A stretch of DNA of 64,000 nucleotides from Acinetobacter silvestris (GTDB lineage: Bacteria > Pseudomonadota > Gammaproteobacteria > Pseudomonadales > Moraxellaceae), in NCBI RefSeq assembly GCF_002135235.1, contig NZ_NEGB01000001.1:124001-188000 (forward strand), written 5' to 3'. Made by a program: the position numbers and the translations under genes. The notes beneath the pieces were generated by a model, which made no database searches, had not been told where the DNA came from, and was given only the letters and a program-made list of their open reading frames with translations. Positions 31,768 through 41,541 of the stretch are shown in pieces; the first letter of the stretch is position 1, and every line of letters starts with the position of its first letter.

Positions 31768-32463
31768 TTATTTAGTAACGTTTGCTACATCAACGATCAA
31801 ACCAGGACCCATAGTCGAGCTCAAAGTGATCTTCTTGATATAAATACCTTTAGAAGTCGCAGGTTTTGCTTTCTTAAGGTCAGCTACAAGAGCTTCAAGG
31901 TTTTGACGGATCGCAGCAGCTTCAAAGCCAACTTGACCAATCGCAGCGTGGATGATACCACCTTTGTCAACACGGTAACGCGCTTGACCAGCTTTTGCAT
32001 TTTTAACTGCAGTCGCTACGTCAGGAGTTACAGTACCAACTTTAGGGTTAGGCATTAAACCACGTGGACCAAGAATTGTACCCAACTTACCTACAACGCG
32101 CATAGCGTCAGGAGCTGCGATTACAACATCAAAGTCCAAGTTACCCGCTTGAATGCTTTCAGCAAGATCATCAAAACCAACGATGTCCGCGCCTTCAGCT
32201 TTAGCTGCTTCAGCAGCAGCGCCTTGAGCAAACACAGCAACACGTACAGTTTTACCAGTACCTGCAGGAAGTGTAGTCGCGCCACGAACAACTTGATCAG
32301 ATTTACGTGGGTCAACGCCCAAGTTTACCGATACATCCATAGATTCTTTGAATTTAACAGCTGAAAGTTCATTAAGAACCTGAACCGCTTCTTCCAAAGT
32401 GTAAACTTTTTGAGCTTCAACAGCAGCAGCAATAGCTTTTTGACGTTTAGTTAACTTAGCCAT
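31768..32463 (-). CDS. rplA: 50S ribosomal protein L1
   Basis: 231 aa. It forms the L1 stalk that guides release of deacylated tRNA and represses the L11-L1 mRNA in related bacteria. Typical segments are [34 protein letters not shown] and the C-terminal [16 protein letters not shown] strand. It lies 3 bp behind rplK, so translational coupling is likely. Confidence 0.98.
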   Translation of the reverse strand: MAKLTKRQKAIAAAVEAQKVYTLEEAVQVLNELSAVKFKESMDVSVNLGVDPRKSDQVVRGATTLPAGTGKTVRVAVFAQGAAAEAAKAEGADIVGFDDLAESIQAGNLDFDVVIAAPDAMRVVGKLGTILGPRGLMPNPKVGTVTPDVATAVKNAKAGQARYRVDKGGIIHAAIGQVGFEAAAIRQNLEALVADLKKAKPATSKGIYIKKITLSSTMGPGLIVDVANVTK

Positions 32464-32466
32464 GTC

Positions 32467-32895
32467 TTATAGTTCCACTTCCAAGCCCATAGAACGCGCA
32501 GAACCAGCAATGGTACGTACACGTGCGTCTAAATCAGCACCAGTTAAATCTGGTTCTTTAGTAGTCGCAATTTCTTCCAACTGAGCGCGAGTCAACTTAC
32601 CAACTTTAGTTTTGTTAGGTACAGCTGAACCCTTTTGAATACCCGCAGCTTTCTTAAGAAGAATCGCAGCAGGAGGAGTTTTCATGATAAATGTAAACGA
32701 TTTATCGTTATACACAGTAATCACAACTGGAATTGGAAGACCAACTTCAACTTTTTGTGTCGCAGCATTGAATTCTTTACAGAATGCCATGATGTTAACA
32801 CCACGTTGACCCAATGCAGGACCAATCGGTGGAGATGGATTTGCTTTACCAGCTGGAACTTGCAGCTTGATATAGCTGTCAATTTTCTTAGCCAT
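32467..32895 (-). CDS. rplK: 50S ribosomal protein L11
   Basis: 142 aa, the usual length. It binds the GTPase-associated region of 23S rRNA with L10/L12 and is needed for RelA activation. The N-terminal [20 protein letters not shown] with the thiostrepton-contacting prolines, and the C-terminal rRNA-binding segment ending RSMGLEVEL, are clear. AGAGGTAATTTGAA precedes the ATG. rplA follows after 3 bp. Confidence 0.98.
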   Translation of the reverse strand: MAKKIDSYIKLQVPAGKANPSPPIGPALGQRGVNIMAFCKEFNAATQKVEVGLPIPVVITVYNDKSFTFIMKTPPAAILLKKAAGIQKGSAVPNKTKVGKLTRAQLEEIATTKEPDLTGADLDARVRTIAGSARSMGLEVEL

Positions 32896-32943
32896 TTCAA
32901 ATTACCTCTGGGTACAGACGCCGCTAGGCTCCCCAAGTCTACG

Positions 32944-32993
32944 TATAACAACGATAAATCATTGTTATAATAATAATGCCCGATAAATCGGGC
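32944..32993. promoter_or_regulatory. Hairpins in the nusG-rplK leader
   Basis: Two inverted repeats lie between nusG and rplK: TATAACAA/TTGTTATA (32944-32951, 32962-32969) and GCCCGAT-aa-ATCGGGC (32978-32993). The second is followed by a T run only on the plus strand. On the transcribed minus strand it could shape the rplK leader where L1 is expected to bind. Confidence 0.4.
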
Positions 32994-33013
32994 GTTTTTC
33001 CAACCAATTGAAA

Positions 33014-33547
33014 TTAAATTGTTTTTTCGACTTGGCGAAATTCCAATTCAACTTGAGTTGGTCGATTAAATACATTAATCGTCAACGTTAAACGTGACTT
33101 CTCGTACAAGACTTCTTCCACCACACCTTTAAAGTCTGTGAATGGACCATCTGTAACTAATAATTCTTCGCCTGGCTCAAACATTGTCTTAGGACGAGGT
33201 GCTTCACCAGTATTGCGTACACGAGCAAGAATCGCATCAGCTTCTTTTTGCGTAATTGGCGCAGGTTTTTCTGCTGTACCACCAATGAAACCCAATACTT
33301 TTGGACATTCTTTGACGATATGCCAAGTATCATCATTCATTTCCATTTCGACCAATACATAGCCTGGAAAGAATTTACGCTCTGACTTACGTTTCTTACC
33401 ATCCTTCATTTCCACCACTTCTTCGGTAGGAACGAGGACTTCACCAAAACTATCAGCAACAGCGCTACGCTGGATTCGATCATTAAGTGAACGCATCACT
33501 TGTTTTTCATAACCTGAATAGGCATGAAGAATGTACCAACGTTTCAT
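33014..33547 (-). CDS. nusG: Transcription termination/antitermination protein NusG
   Basis: 177 aa. The NGN domain ([20 protein letters not shown]) binds the RNA polymerase clamp, and the C-terminal KOW domain ([19 protein letters not shown]) contacts Rho or ribosomal protein S10. Length and motifs are normal. It lies 7 bp behind secE, the classic secE-nusG pair. Confidence 0.98.
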   Translation of the reverse strand: MKRWYILHAYSGYEKQVMRSLNDRIQRSAVADSFGEVLVPTEEVVEMKDGKKRKSERKFFPGYVLVEMEMNDDTWHIVKECPKVLGFIGGTAEKPAPITQKEADAILARVRNTGEAPRPKTMFEPGEELLVTDGPFTDFKGVVEEVLYEKSRLTLTINVFNRPTQVELEFRQVEKTI

Positions 33548-33554
33548 AGCTCTC

Positions 33555-33995
33555 TTACCCGATAATAAACTTCATAAACCAACCAATTAAGTAGTCAAAA
33601 CACCACAAAACGATTGCAGCAACAACAACGACTAGTAAAACCTGCCATGAAGTAGTTACTGTTTCATGTTTCGTTGGCCAAGTCACTCGACGTAGTTCTA
33701 TACGCGAATCCTTAAGCAAACGAACAAAGCCTTTGCCTTGATGGGTGGCGTATAATAAACCCAAAGCCCCAACGATACAAGCAATAATTACCCCTATGCG
33801 CACCCAAATATTATTTGCTGGCGCCCAATATCCAGGCAAAAACTGATTCACCATAAGTGCAGCAATGATCAAAGCCAATGCAATTATCCACATAATAATA
33901 TCGAGTGGAGAATCAGAACCAACTACTTCAGCTGAATTATTTCTTTGAGGAATTGCTGCGTCGCCCATGGCGTCACGTGATTTATCATTCGACAT
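33555..33995 (-). CDS. secE: Protein translocase subunit SecE
   Basis: 146 aa with three membrane segments, at about 30-50, 60-80 and 118-140, the E. coli-type topology. The conserved cytosolic amphipathic helix [18 protein letters not shown] precedes the last helix. SecE clamps the SecY channel. It lies upstream of nusG and downstream of tRNA-Trp, as in other gammaproteobacteria. Confidence 0.95.
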   Translation of the reverse strand: MSNDKSRDAMGDAAIPQRNNSAEVVGSDSPLDIIMWIIALALIIAALMVNQFLPGYWAPANNIWVRIGVIIACIVGALGLLYATHQGKGFVRLLKDSRIELRRVTWPTKHETVTTSWQVLLVVVVAAIVLWCFDYLIGWFMKFIIG

Positions 33996-34073
33996 TTTTG
34001 TACTCGTCGTAGGTTTCGCGACTTATTATATGACAATTTAGCCGGCATCAAGCTTTTTTATTAAAAAATAATC

Positions 34074-34149
34074 TGGCAGGCCAGGAGGGACTCGAACCCC
34101 CAACATTCGGTTTTGGAGACCGACGCTCTACCAATTGAACTACTAACCT
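34074..34149 (-). tRNA. tRNA-Trp (CCA anticodon)
   Basis: A 76-nt cloverleaf on the minus strand with encoded 3' CCA. The anticodon loop CTCCAAA reads CCA, the T-arm contains GGTTCGAGTCC, and the acceptor stem AGGTTAG pairs with CTGGCCT with two G-T pairs. It lies between tuf and secE as in E. coli. Confidence 0.95.
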
Positions 34150-34153
34150 TTAT

Positions 34154-34186
34154 AAAAACATACCGAGAATCGCAATTCTCGGTATG
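34154..34186 (-). terminator. Intrinsic terminator between tuf and tRNA-Trp
   Basis: Perfect 12-bp arms CATACCGAGAAT and ATTCTCGGTATG around a 4-nt loop, followed on the minus strand by TTTTT. The tRNA-Trp gene begins only five bases later. Confidence 0.85.
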
Positions 34187-34203
34187 AGCATCTTTTAAAC
34201 TTA

Positions 34204-35394
34204 TTACACAGTTACTTTAGCAACTACACCAGCACCAACCGTACGACCACCTTCACGGATCGCAAAACGTAGACCTGGGTCCATTGCGATTGGGTGGATT
34301 AATTCTACTGACATTTCTACGTTGTCACCAGGCATAACCATTTCCACGCCTTCTTGTAATTGGATCGCACCAGTTACGTCAGTTGTACGGAAATAGAATT
34401 GTGGACGGTAACCATTAAGGAATGGAGTATGACGACCACCCTCTTCTTTAGAAAGCACGTATACTTCAGCATCAAACTTAGTATGCGGTTTGATTGTACC
34501 TGGTTTAGCAAGTACTTGACCACGTTGAACGTCTTCACGCTTAGTACCACGTAGAAGAACACCACAGTTCTCGCCAGCACGACCTTCGTCAAGCAATTTA
34601 CGGAACATTTCTACGCCAGTTACAGTAGTCACTACTGTATCTTTAATACCAACGATTTCAACTGATTCGCCAACTTTAACGATACCAGCTTCAACACGAC
34701 CTGTTACAACCGTACCACGACCAGAGATAGAGAATACATCTTCGATTGGCATTAAGAATGCTTTATCGATTGCACGTTCTGGTTGTGGAATATAAGTATC
34801 AAGCGCTTCAACAAGAGCAAGAACAGCAGGAACACCATACTGACCTTCGTCACCGTTAAGTGCAGCAAGTGCTGAACCACGAATGATTGGAGTGTCATCA
34901 CCTGGGAAGTCATAAGTAGAAAGAAGTTCACGAACTTCCATTTCTACTAATTCAAGTAATTCTTCATCATCAACAAGGTCACACTTGTTAAGGAATACAA
35001 GAATATAAGGTACACCAACCTGACGAGACAAAAGGATGTGTTCACGAGTCTGTGGCATAGGACCATCAGTCGCAGCACATACAAGGATTGCACCATCCAT
35101 CTGAGCAGCACCAGTGATCATGTTTTTAACATAATCGGCGTGACCTGGACAGTCTACGTGCGCGTAGTGACGAGCTGGAGAGTCGTATTCTACGTGCGAA
35201 GTATTAATTGTAATACCACGTGCTTTTTCTTCTGGTGCAGAGTCAATTGCAGCGTAGTCTTTCGCTTCGCCACCAAATTGTTTAGCACATACAGTTGCAA
35301 TCGCAGCTGTTAAAGTTGTTTTACCATGGTCGACGTGACCAATTGTACCCACGTTTACGTGTGGCTTATTACGTTCAAACTTAGCCTTAGCCAT
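34204..35394 (-). CDS. tuf: Elongation factor Tu
   Basis: 396 aa GTPase that delivers aminoacyl-tRNA to the ribosome. The G motifs [16 protein letters not shown] and NKCD are intact, as are domain 2 and 3 signatures ([27 protein letters not shown]). GAGGAAGATC gives a strong ribosome binding site. The four upstream tRNA genes and this position match tufB of E. coli. A second tuf copy near rpsG would be expected elsewhere in the genome. Confidence 0.98.
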   Translation of the reverse strand: MAKAKFERNKPHVNVGTIGHVDHGKTTLTAAIATVCAKQFGGEAKDYAAIDSAPEEKARGITINTSHVEYDSPARHYAHVDCPGHADYVKNMITGAAQMDGAILVCAATDGPMPQTREHILLSRQVGVPYILVFLNKCDLVDDEELLELVEMEVRELLSTYDFPGDDTPIIRGSALAALNGDEGQYGVPAVLALVEALDTYIPQPERAIDKAFLMPIEDVFSISGRGTVVTGRVEAGIVKVGESVEIVGIKDTVVTTVTGVEMFRKLLDEGRAGENCGVLLRGTKREDVQRGQVLAKPGTIKPHTKFDAEVYVLSKEEGGRHTPFLNGYRPQFYFRTTDVTGAIQLQEGVEMVMPGDNVEMSVELIHPIAMDPGLRFAIREGGRTVGAGVVAKVTV

Positions 35395-35479
35395 GATGAT
35401 CTTCCTCGTTTACGTCGAACACGGGTCAAAACAACTCAGTATCGACAATCGCCTAAAAAGCTAGACACCTAAATACTTA

Positions 35480-35505
35480 AAAAGCAGACTAATAAGCCTG
35501 CTTTT
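35480..35505 (-). terminator. Terminator-like hairpin between tRNA-Thr(GGT) and tuf
   Basis: AAAAGCAG and CTGCTTTT arms around a 10-nt loop; the minus-strand product ends CTGCTTTTTAAG. It could attenuate readthrough from the tRNA genes into tuf. Confidence 0.6.
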
Positions 35506-35541
35506 GGGGAACTATGTAGAGTAATCTACTAAACTGTAATC

Positions 35542-35616
<75 letters not shown>

Positions 35617-35632
35617 AAAATAAATATTCGAT

Positions 35633-35708
35633 TGGAGCGGGAGACGAGGGTCGAACTCGCGACATGCAGCTTGGAAGGCTGCCGCTCTACCAACTGAGCT
35701 ACTCCCGC
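35633..35708 (-). tRNA. tRNA-Gly (TCC anticodon)
   Basis: 76 nt including encoded CCA. Acceptor stem GCGGGAG/CTCCCGC; stem GCAGC-CTTCCAA-GCTGC gives anticodon TCC. Confidence 0.95.
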
Positions 35709-35743
35709 TTAAGGTTGGTACTATTCACTTTCGAAGTATTTAA

Positions 35744-35827
35744 TGGTGGTGGGAGAAGGATTCGAACCTTCGAAACTTACGTGGCAGAGTTACAGTCTGC
35801 TCCCTTTGACCGCTCGGGAATCCCACC
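35744..35827 (-). tRNA. tRNA-Tyr (GTA anticodon)
   Basis: 84 nt with a long variable arm, as expected for bacterial tRNA-Tyr. Acceptor GGTGGGA/TCCCACC; the anticodon loop CTGTAAC gives GTA. Confidence 0.95.
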
Positions 35828-35882
35828 TTTTACACTTACTTCAGTGCTGCTCTTTTACTACTTACACTACAAAACTTTAAGA

Positions 35883-35958
<76 letters not shown>

Positions 35959-36055
35959 GTTTCTTTTGTTTCGTACGTTTCGTATCGGAACGGTGTGCAG
36001 TTTAGCAAAACTCTGAAACCTTGCAAGTGTTTTTTTCAAAAAAAACGCTAAAAAC

Positions 36056-37549
36056 TCATAAAATCAAACCATTTGATGATAATTCAACCGCTTTGATCAC
36101 TGCACGAGCTTTTATTTGGGTTTCATTCCACTCAGATTCAGGATTTGAGTCCACAACCAGCCCTGCTCCAGCCTGAACATAGACTTTATTTTCACGAATG
36201 ACACAGGTTCGAATCGCAATTGACATGTCCATTTCACCATGCCAGCCTAAATAACCGACAGCTCCACCAAAAATACCGCGTTTTACCGGCTCAACTTCAT
36301 CAATAATTTCCATCGCACGAATTTTAGGTGCACCTGAAAGTGTTCCCGCTGGAAAAGTTGCTTTAAAAACATCCAAAGCATCGACATCATCCAAAACTTC
36401 GCCTTGAACATTGGAGACAATATGCATCACATGCGAATAACGCTCGATCACCATTTGATCAGTGACTTGTACTTTACCAATTTTAGAGACGCGACCAACA
36501 TCATTACGACCTAAATCGATCAACATAAGATGTTCAGCAATTTCTTTTTCATCAGAAAGTAAATCTTTCTCTAAAGCCAAATCTTCTTCTTTGGTTTTTC
36601 CGCGTGGTCGCGTTCCTGCTAACGGACGTACCGTAGCAATACCATTTTCTAAACGCGATAAAATCTCTGGAGATGAACCCACCACATAAAACGGTTTCTG
36701 ATCTGTTAAGGTCTGCCCTTGCACCAAGAACAAATACGGCGATGGATTCAAATGACGCAAAGCACGATAAACTTGTAGCGGATCACCATCAAAATCAGAC
36801 ACCATGCGATGCCCTGGTACCACCTGCATCACGTCACCAGCACGAATATACTCTTTAACCGTTTCAATCGACTCTAAATACTTCTCTTTACCCGTTAAAG
36901 ATACAAAATGTGGTGGTGTATGTTTTTTTGCTTTTAAGCTAATTGGGGTTGCAAGTAACTCTTCCAATGCATCCAACTGCGCTTGCGCTTTGCGATAAGC
37001 ATCCACATCATTGGTTTCAGCATGCACAATGAGAAAAAGGGTATCTTTTAAATTATCAAATACGATAACCGTTTTAGACAGCATCATCCAAATATCAGGT
37101 AAACCCACCGGATCAGCTGCAGGTACATTTTTTAATCGCGGCTCAATATAGCGCACAGCATCATAGCCAAAATACCCCACCAATCCTCCAGTAAAGTTTG
37201 GCAAAGCTGGAAGCTCTTGAGTCGTAGGTACTTTAAACTGACTTAAATAATCACGAATATATTGAAACGGATCACTACACAGTTGTGTAGCAATTTGACC
37301 ATCGACTGCTTGAACCGTGAGTTGTCCTGCATTACAGGAAAAAACCGTAGATTCACCTAGACCAATAATGGAGTAGCGCGCCCAATTCTCCCCACCTTCG
37401 ACAGATTCAAATAAATAGGCTTGTTTATGTTGTTTTAACCGTGCAAATACAGACAAAGGTGTATCTGTATCTGCCAGTCTTTGACGATAGACAGGAATAA
37501 GGTTATAGCCAACCGATTTTAATTGTTCAAATTGAGTTTGAGTGGTCAT
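36056..37549 (-). CDS. trpE: Anthranilate synthase component I
   Basis: 497 aa. With the glutamine amidotransferase TrpG it converts chorismate to anthranilate, the first step of tryptophan synthesis. The N-terminal regulatory element (YLFESVEGGENWARYSIIG) matches the Trp-binding segment, and the chorismate-binding signatures PLAGTRPRGKTKEEDLALE, DLGRNDVGRV and FPAGTLSGAPKIRAMEII are complete. trpG is not in the window, so the pathway genes are split. No leader peptide rich in Trp codons was seen upstream, so classical trp attenuation is not supported. Confidence 0.97.
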   Translation of the reverse strand: MTTQTQFEQLKSVGYNLIPVYRQRLADTDTPLSVFARLKQHKQAYLFESVEGGENWARYSIIGLGESTVFSCNAGQLTVQAVDGQIATQLCSDPFQYIRDYLSQFKVPTTQELPALPNFTGGLVGYFGYDAVRYIEPRLKNVPAADPVGLPDIWMMLSKTVIVFDNLKDTLFLIVHAETNDVDAYRKAQAQLDALEELLATPISLKAKKHTPPHFVSLTGKEKYLESIETVKEYIRAGDVMQVVPGHRMVSDFDGDPLQVYRALRHLNPSPYLFLVQGQTLTDQKPFYVVGSSPEILSRLENGIATVRPLAGTRPRGKTKEEDLALEKDLLSDEKEIAEHLMLIDLGRNDVGRVSKIGKVQVTDQMVIERYSHVMHIVSNVQGEVLDDVDALDVFKATFPAGTLSGAPKIRAMEIIDEVEPVKRGIFGGAVGYLGWHGEMDMSIAIRTCVIRENKVYVQAGAGLVVDSNPESEWNETQIKARAVIKAVELSSNGLIL

Positions 37550-37681
37550 GAGGAATTCTCTCTATTTTCGAATGTACTAAGTAAAGTGCTACTTTTAAAT
37601 TGACTTAATGACGCCATCGAAAAACGTTATAACTTTTCATCCCTCTTCCTTATCACCGAATTATTCCAAACCTAATATCAC

Positions 37682-38347
37682 TTAAAGTAATTCTGTTAAA
37701 TCATTCACAATTTGCTGCGGCTGACACAAACGAATATCCTCACCATGATTATAACCATAGCTCACCACAACACAATCGACCTCAGCACGACGTGCTGCTT
37801 CCACATCATTACTTGAATCGCCAATCATTAAAGTTGTATCAAATGACGAAGCATATTGCTCCACACAATAAAGCAAGGGCTTTGGATGCGGCTTACGCTG
37901 TTCAAAGCGATCACCTCCAATGACATCTACAAAATAATGATCCATCTCCAACACTTCAAGAATTTTCCGTGCCGGCTGTTCTGGCTTATTGGTCACACAA
38001 ATCAATTTTTTATTGTTGGCCAAACCCCAGTCTAAAAATGCCAGAATGCCTGGAAATGGCTGAGTGTCGACACAAGGTTCTGCGTTATAAATTTCTAAAA
38101 AAGTGTCAAGCAATTGCTGATGTAACACCGGATTCACTTCGCCTTGCAGATATTGCAAGGTACTACTACAAAAAAGTGAGGTTCCCTTACCAATCCAAAT
38201 ACGAACTTGTGCTTCAGTCACTATGGGCAAATTTAAGCGCTCTAAACTCAGATTCATCGCCCGATATAAATCAAAAGCTGAATCAACCAAAGTTCCATCT
38301 AGATCAAATAAAATTAATTCTCGTTGTTCTAATTTCGCCACACTCAT
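37682..38347 (-). CDS. gph: Phosphoglycolate phosphatase, HAD family
   Basis: 221 aa HAD-superfamily hydrolase. Motif I is LFDLDGTLVDS with the nucleophilic Asp, motif II is the ICVTNKP segment, and motif III/IV is KPHPKPLL followed by MIGDSSNDVEAA. Gph removes phosphate from 2-phosphoglycolate, including that released by DNA repair. Its position next to trpE is common in gammaproteobacteria. Close HAD paralogs exist, so exact substrate is inferred. Start at the ATG at 38347. Confidence 0.88.
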   Translation of the reverse strand: MSVAKLEQRELILFDLDGTLVDSAFDLYRAMNLSLERLNLPIVTEAQVRIWIGKGTSLFCSSTLQYLQGEVNPVLHQQLLDTFLEIYNAEPCVDTQPFPGILAFLDWGLANNKKLICVTNKPEQPARKILEVLEMDHYFVDVIGGDRFEQRKPHPKPLLYCVEQYASSFDTTLMIGDSSNDVEAARRAEVDCVVVSYGYNHGEDIRLCQPQQIVNDLTELL

Positions 38348-38390
38348 CGTATACCTCTAAACCATCTTAAAATCACTTCATTCAAATAAC

Positions 38391-38413
38391 AAAGGCATGC
38401 CATTGCATGCCTT
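38391..38413 (-). terminator. Possible terminator after the FHA gene
   Basis: Perfect 9-bp arms AAGGCATGC and GCATGCCTT with loop CATT, 21 bp past the FHA-domain gene stop. The T tail on the minus strand is short (TTTGTT), so strength is uncertain. Confidence 0.5.
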
Positions 38414-38433
38414 GATTGCATGGATCATCAGCC

Positions 38434-39180
38434 TTATTTAAAGAATAGCCAAGCTAAAATAGCCAGAACAATCAATGTAACAATCGTGATTAATCCAACC
38501 GAAGCATTTGTCTTTTGTTCTTGTTGCGGACTTACCACTGGCTCAGCTTCTGGAATAACAATGGATGCAGATTCAGGCTTAGCTTTGATATCGATGCCTT
38601 GCGGAATAGGTGCAGGCTTCGGTATAGCCACACGCTCAGGCATCCCTTCTGGCGTTACCACCACTTCCGCAGCACGCTCAGTCAAACTTGGCATACCAGC
38701 ATCATTCATTGCTTCAGCTGGCGTATGCTGCACTGCATTTTCTGTTCTTATCTCAGGCGTCTTTTCAGCGACATATTCAGAAGTTGCAATCGCTTCAGCA
38801 GGTTGTTCCAGCGTTTGAGATTCAGTCACAATTGGTTCTAAAACACTTTCAGTAAACTCATCTTGAGCAACCTGAATAACCGAAAATTTCAAACTTGCAA
38901 ATTGAACAATATCTTTATTGTTTAATAAAGTTTCATGTGCAATACGTACATCATTCACAAATGTACCATTCGATGAATTCAAATCTTGAATCCAGAGCAT
39001 ATTGTCTTTCAACACAAGTGCAGCATGGCGACGAGAAATTTCAGCCGATTGCAAAACAAAATCAGCATCCTGATGACGGCCAATCAACATATCACGATCA
39101 ATATTGACAGCCTCTCCTGTTGACTCACCAGTAACAGATTGTAATTTCCAAGTCATGACGATTTTCTCATTCTGATTCAA
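38434..39180 (-). CDS. FHA-domain protein with C-terminal membrane anchor
   Basis: 248 aa. The forkhead-associated domain (about 22-95) shows the phosphothreonine-binding pattern: LIGRHQDADFVL, SAEISRRHAAL and LNSSNGTFVND. A low-complexity Pro/Glu/Ala-rich linker (about 110-220) follows. The C-terminus VGLITIVTLIVLAILAWLFF is a single tail-anchor helix with almost nothing after it, so the FHA domain faces the cytoplasm. It may read a Ser/Thr phosphorylation signal, but no kinase gene is nearby. It lies downstream of gspD on the same strand; whether it belongs to the secretion operon is unknown. Confidence 0.85.
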   Translation of the reverse strand: MNQNEKIVMTWKLQSVTGESTGEAVNIDRDMLIGRHQDADFVLQSAEISRRHAALVLKDNMLWIQDLNSSNGTFVNDVRIAHETLLNNKDIVQFASLKFSVIQVAQDEFTESVLEPIVTESQTLEQPAEAIATSEYVAEKTPEIRTENAVQHTPAEAMNDAGMPSLTERAAEVVVTPEGMPERVAIPKPAPIPQGIDIKAKPESASIVIPEAEPVVSPQQEQKTNASVGLITIVTLIVLAILAWLFFK

Positions 39181-39263
39181 ATTTATCTTAACACGGCAGC
39201 ATTGTATTTTTACACACTGATCATCAAGACACAGATAACACTGTTATCAATATTCTATTCACT

Positions 39264-41501
39264 TCAATCGGGTACTAGCTCTACTCTCACTTTTTGTACA
39301 GGTGCTTCAATCGCAAGAGGAGTTATCACAACACCCTTCGACATGGTTCCACCCGATGGTACAGCTTGATAGTTTTCAACTTTCGGCTGCGCAGTAATAC
39401 TTGAAGTAATCGGTAGTCGTTGTTGATAAACATCTTCTACATTTTCAGGGAGCTTGGAAAAGTTACCATCCTTATCCATGGCCAATTGCAAACTATACAA
39501 TTGATCATAACGTTGCTGTGCAATACGGCGTATATCGGCATTATCTCCCACAATCGTTGGATGAATAAATACTAACAGATTGCGCTTTTCCGCAATTTTA
39601 TTGTCTGCCCTAAACAAGTAACCAATCCCCGGAAGAGAACCCAAACCGGGTACAGATTGACGACTATGGATACTATTGTCTGAAATCAAGCCTCCCAAGA
39701 CAATGGTTTGTCCATGCTCAGCCAAAACTGAGGTTTTAATGGCTCGCTTACTGGTCACCAAGTCTGTGGCCTGACCTTTATCTTGCACAGCTGAAACTTC
39801 CTGCTCGACCTCAAGACGAACCGTGCCACCTTCACCCACATGAGGGATCACTTTCAAGGTTACACCGACATCTTTACGTTCTACAGAGGTATACGGATTC
39901 CCCCCCGTTGATGAAGTTGAGACCGACCCTGTCACGAAGGGTACATTCTGACCCACCACAATATAGGCTTCTTCATTATCCATGGTGACAATGGATGGAG
40001 TAGATAAGAGATTTGATTTTACATTGGATTTTAATGCTTGTATCAGTGCACCATAGAGTTTACGCGAACCATCTGCACCCTCTTTATAATCCCCAATACC
40101 AATAACAGAACCGACTCCATTTTTACTCGAGGTTAATGCGGCACCTAAACCAGCAGCACCACCAGTCAAATATCCAGCCGCCAAGTTGGCAATACCTGCA
40201 CCCACATTGGAGAAGTTCACCAAGCCCACACCACTGGCTAAATCACCCAAGGCCCATTGAACGCCCAGTTGATCAGCGTCATCTCCAGCCACTTCAATAA
40301 TTGCCGCCTCAATCAAAACCTGTTCACGGCGTACATCAAGCTGTTGAATCGCAGCGCTAATTTCACGCATTAATTGTGGGTCAGCTTTGACCACCAATGC
40401 ATTTTGTGAACCATCTGCAATAATACTGACGCCATTGCCATTAAAACTACTGACATTATTATTTTGATTATTTTTAGTAGAGCCACCACCTAAATTAATC
40501 CCTGGTGTTGAAATGCTTGAACCGCCATTGGAACCCGAATTACCCGATGAATTATTATTCATCAAATTGTTCATACCATTATTTGAATTACTATTTGAAG
40601 ATGAATAATTGGAATTAGAGTTGACCGCTTGGCCCGTGACTAAACCTTGTAAAATTTCCGATAAACTTTTAGCACTGGCATACTTCAACTTAAAGACTTT
40701 TAACCCACCCAGTCGATCTGCTGATGGAACATCGAGCATTTCTATCATATGGCGAATACGTTTCCGAGTTGCCGTATCACCTTTAATTAAAATACGATTG
40801 GTACGTGCATCTGCAATAATACGCACACGTGCGCCAGCAAAATCTTTTGAAGCACCCGTGGTAGACATCGACTCTAATAATGTAATAATTTCTTCTGCTT
40901 GACTGGCATGTAAAGTCACCGCTTCAATATCATTTTGACCCGTACCATCTAAATTACGAACAATCGTTTCTAGCTGATAAATATTACTGGCGCGATCAGA
41001 AACAATCAGAGCATTGGTCCCCTGAATAGCTGCTAGGTGCGCAAATTGAGGCATTAAAGGACGCAAGGCTGGAATCAAGTCATTTGGATTGGTATTTTCC
41101 AACCAGAGTACTCGAGTCACCACTTGGTCACCTCGTGCATTGCGGCCCGAATCGTAAGGCACACCCGAATTTTTGACATTACTGTCAGGAACTAGACGGA
41201 TGGTATTTCCAGATGGCACAGCAACTACACCATTGACATTCAAAACCCCTAAAAATAAGTCATAGACTTCACTTTTATTTAAAGGCTTATTTGAAATAAC
41301 CGTTACATTACCGCGCACACGTGGATCTACAGCAAAATTTTTCCCCGTAATATCTGCAACTTCATTAATAAATGCAGTTAGATCAGCATCACGTAAGTTA
41401 ATTTTCCAAGTCTGTGCTTGGGTTGCAGTACTCACTGCTGCCAACATAGGTGCTGCAGCAACTAAAGCCCAAAGCGGTCGATGATGATTCAAAAAAGCCA
41501 T
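39264..41501 (-). CDS. gspD: Type II secretion system secretin GspD
   Basis: 745 aa outer-membrane channel of the type II secretion system. A signal peptide ending TQAQ precedes the N0 domain (WKINLRDADLTAFINEVADI), then N1-N3 repeats, the first with VWLENTNPNDLIPALRPLM. The secretin core has VPFVTGSVSTS, KVIPHVGEGGTVRLE and the signature VPGLGSLPGIGYLFR. Between N3 and the core lies a long Asn/Ser/Gly-rich insert (about residues 295-350), typical in position but unusually repetitive. No pilotin gene is near. gspC is 40 bp upstream. Confidence 0.95.
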   Translation of the reverse strand: MAFLNHHRPLWALVAAAPMLAAVSTATQAQTWKINLRDADLTAFINEVADITGKNFAVDPRVRGNVTVISNKPLNKSEVYDLFLGVLNVNGVVAVPSGNTIRLVPDSNVKNSGVPYDSGRNARGDQVVTRVLWLENTNPNDLIPALRPLMPQFAHLAAIQGTNALIVSDRASNIYQLETIVRNLDGTGQNDIEAVTLHASQAEEIITLLESMSTTGASKDFAGARVRIIADARTNRILIKGDTATRKRIRHMIEMLDVPSADRLGGLKVFKLKYASAKSLSEILQGLVTGQAVNSNSNYSSSNSNSNNGMNNLMNNNSSGNSGSNGGSSISTPGINLGGGSTKNNQNNNVSSFNGNGVSIIADGSQNALVVKADPQLMREISAAIQQLDVRREQVLIEAAIIEVAGDDADQLGVQWALGDLASGVGLVNFSNVGAGIANLAAGYLTGGAAGLGAALTSSKNGVGSVIGIGDYKEGADGSRKLYGALIQALKSNVKSNLLSTPSIVTMDNEEAYIVVGQNVPFVTGSVSTSSTGGNPYTSVERKDVGVTLKVIPHVGEGGTVRLEVEQEVSAVQDKGQATDLVTSKRAIKTSVLAEHGQTIVLGGLISDNSIHSRQSVPGLGSLPGIGYLFRADNKIAEKRNLLVFIHPTIVGDNADIRRIAQQRYDQLYSLQLAMDKDGNFSKLPENVEDVYQQRLPITSSITAQPKVENYQAVPSGGTMSKGVVITPLAIEAPVQKVRVELVPD

Positions 41502-41541
41502 AACTTATTATCTTTCCTAATTTTATTTGTAAGCCTAACAT

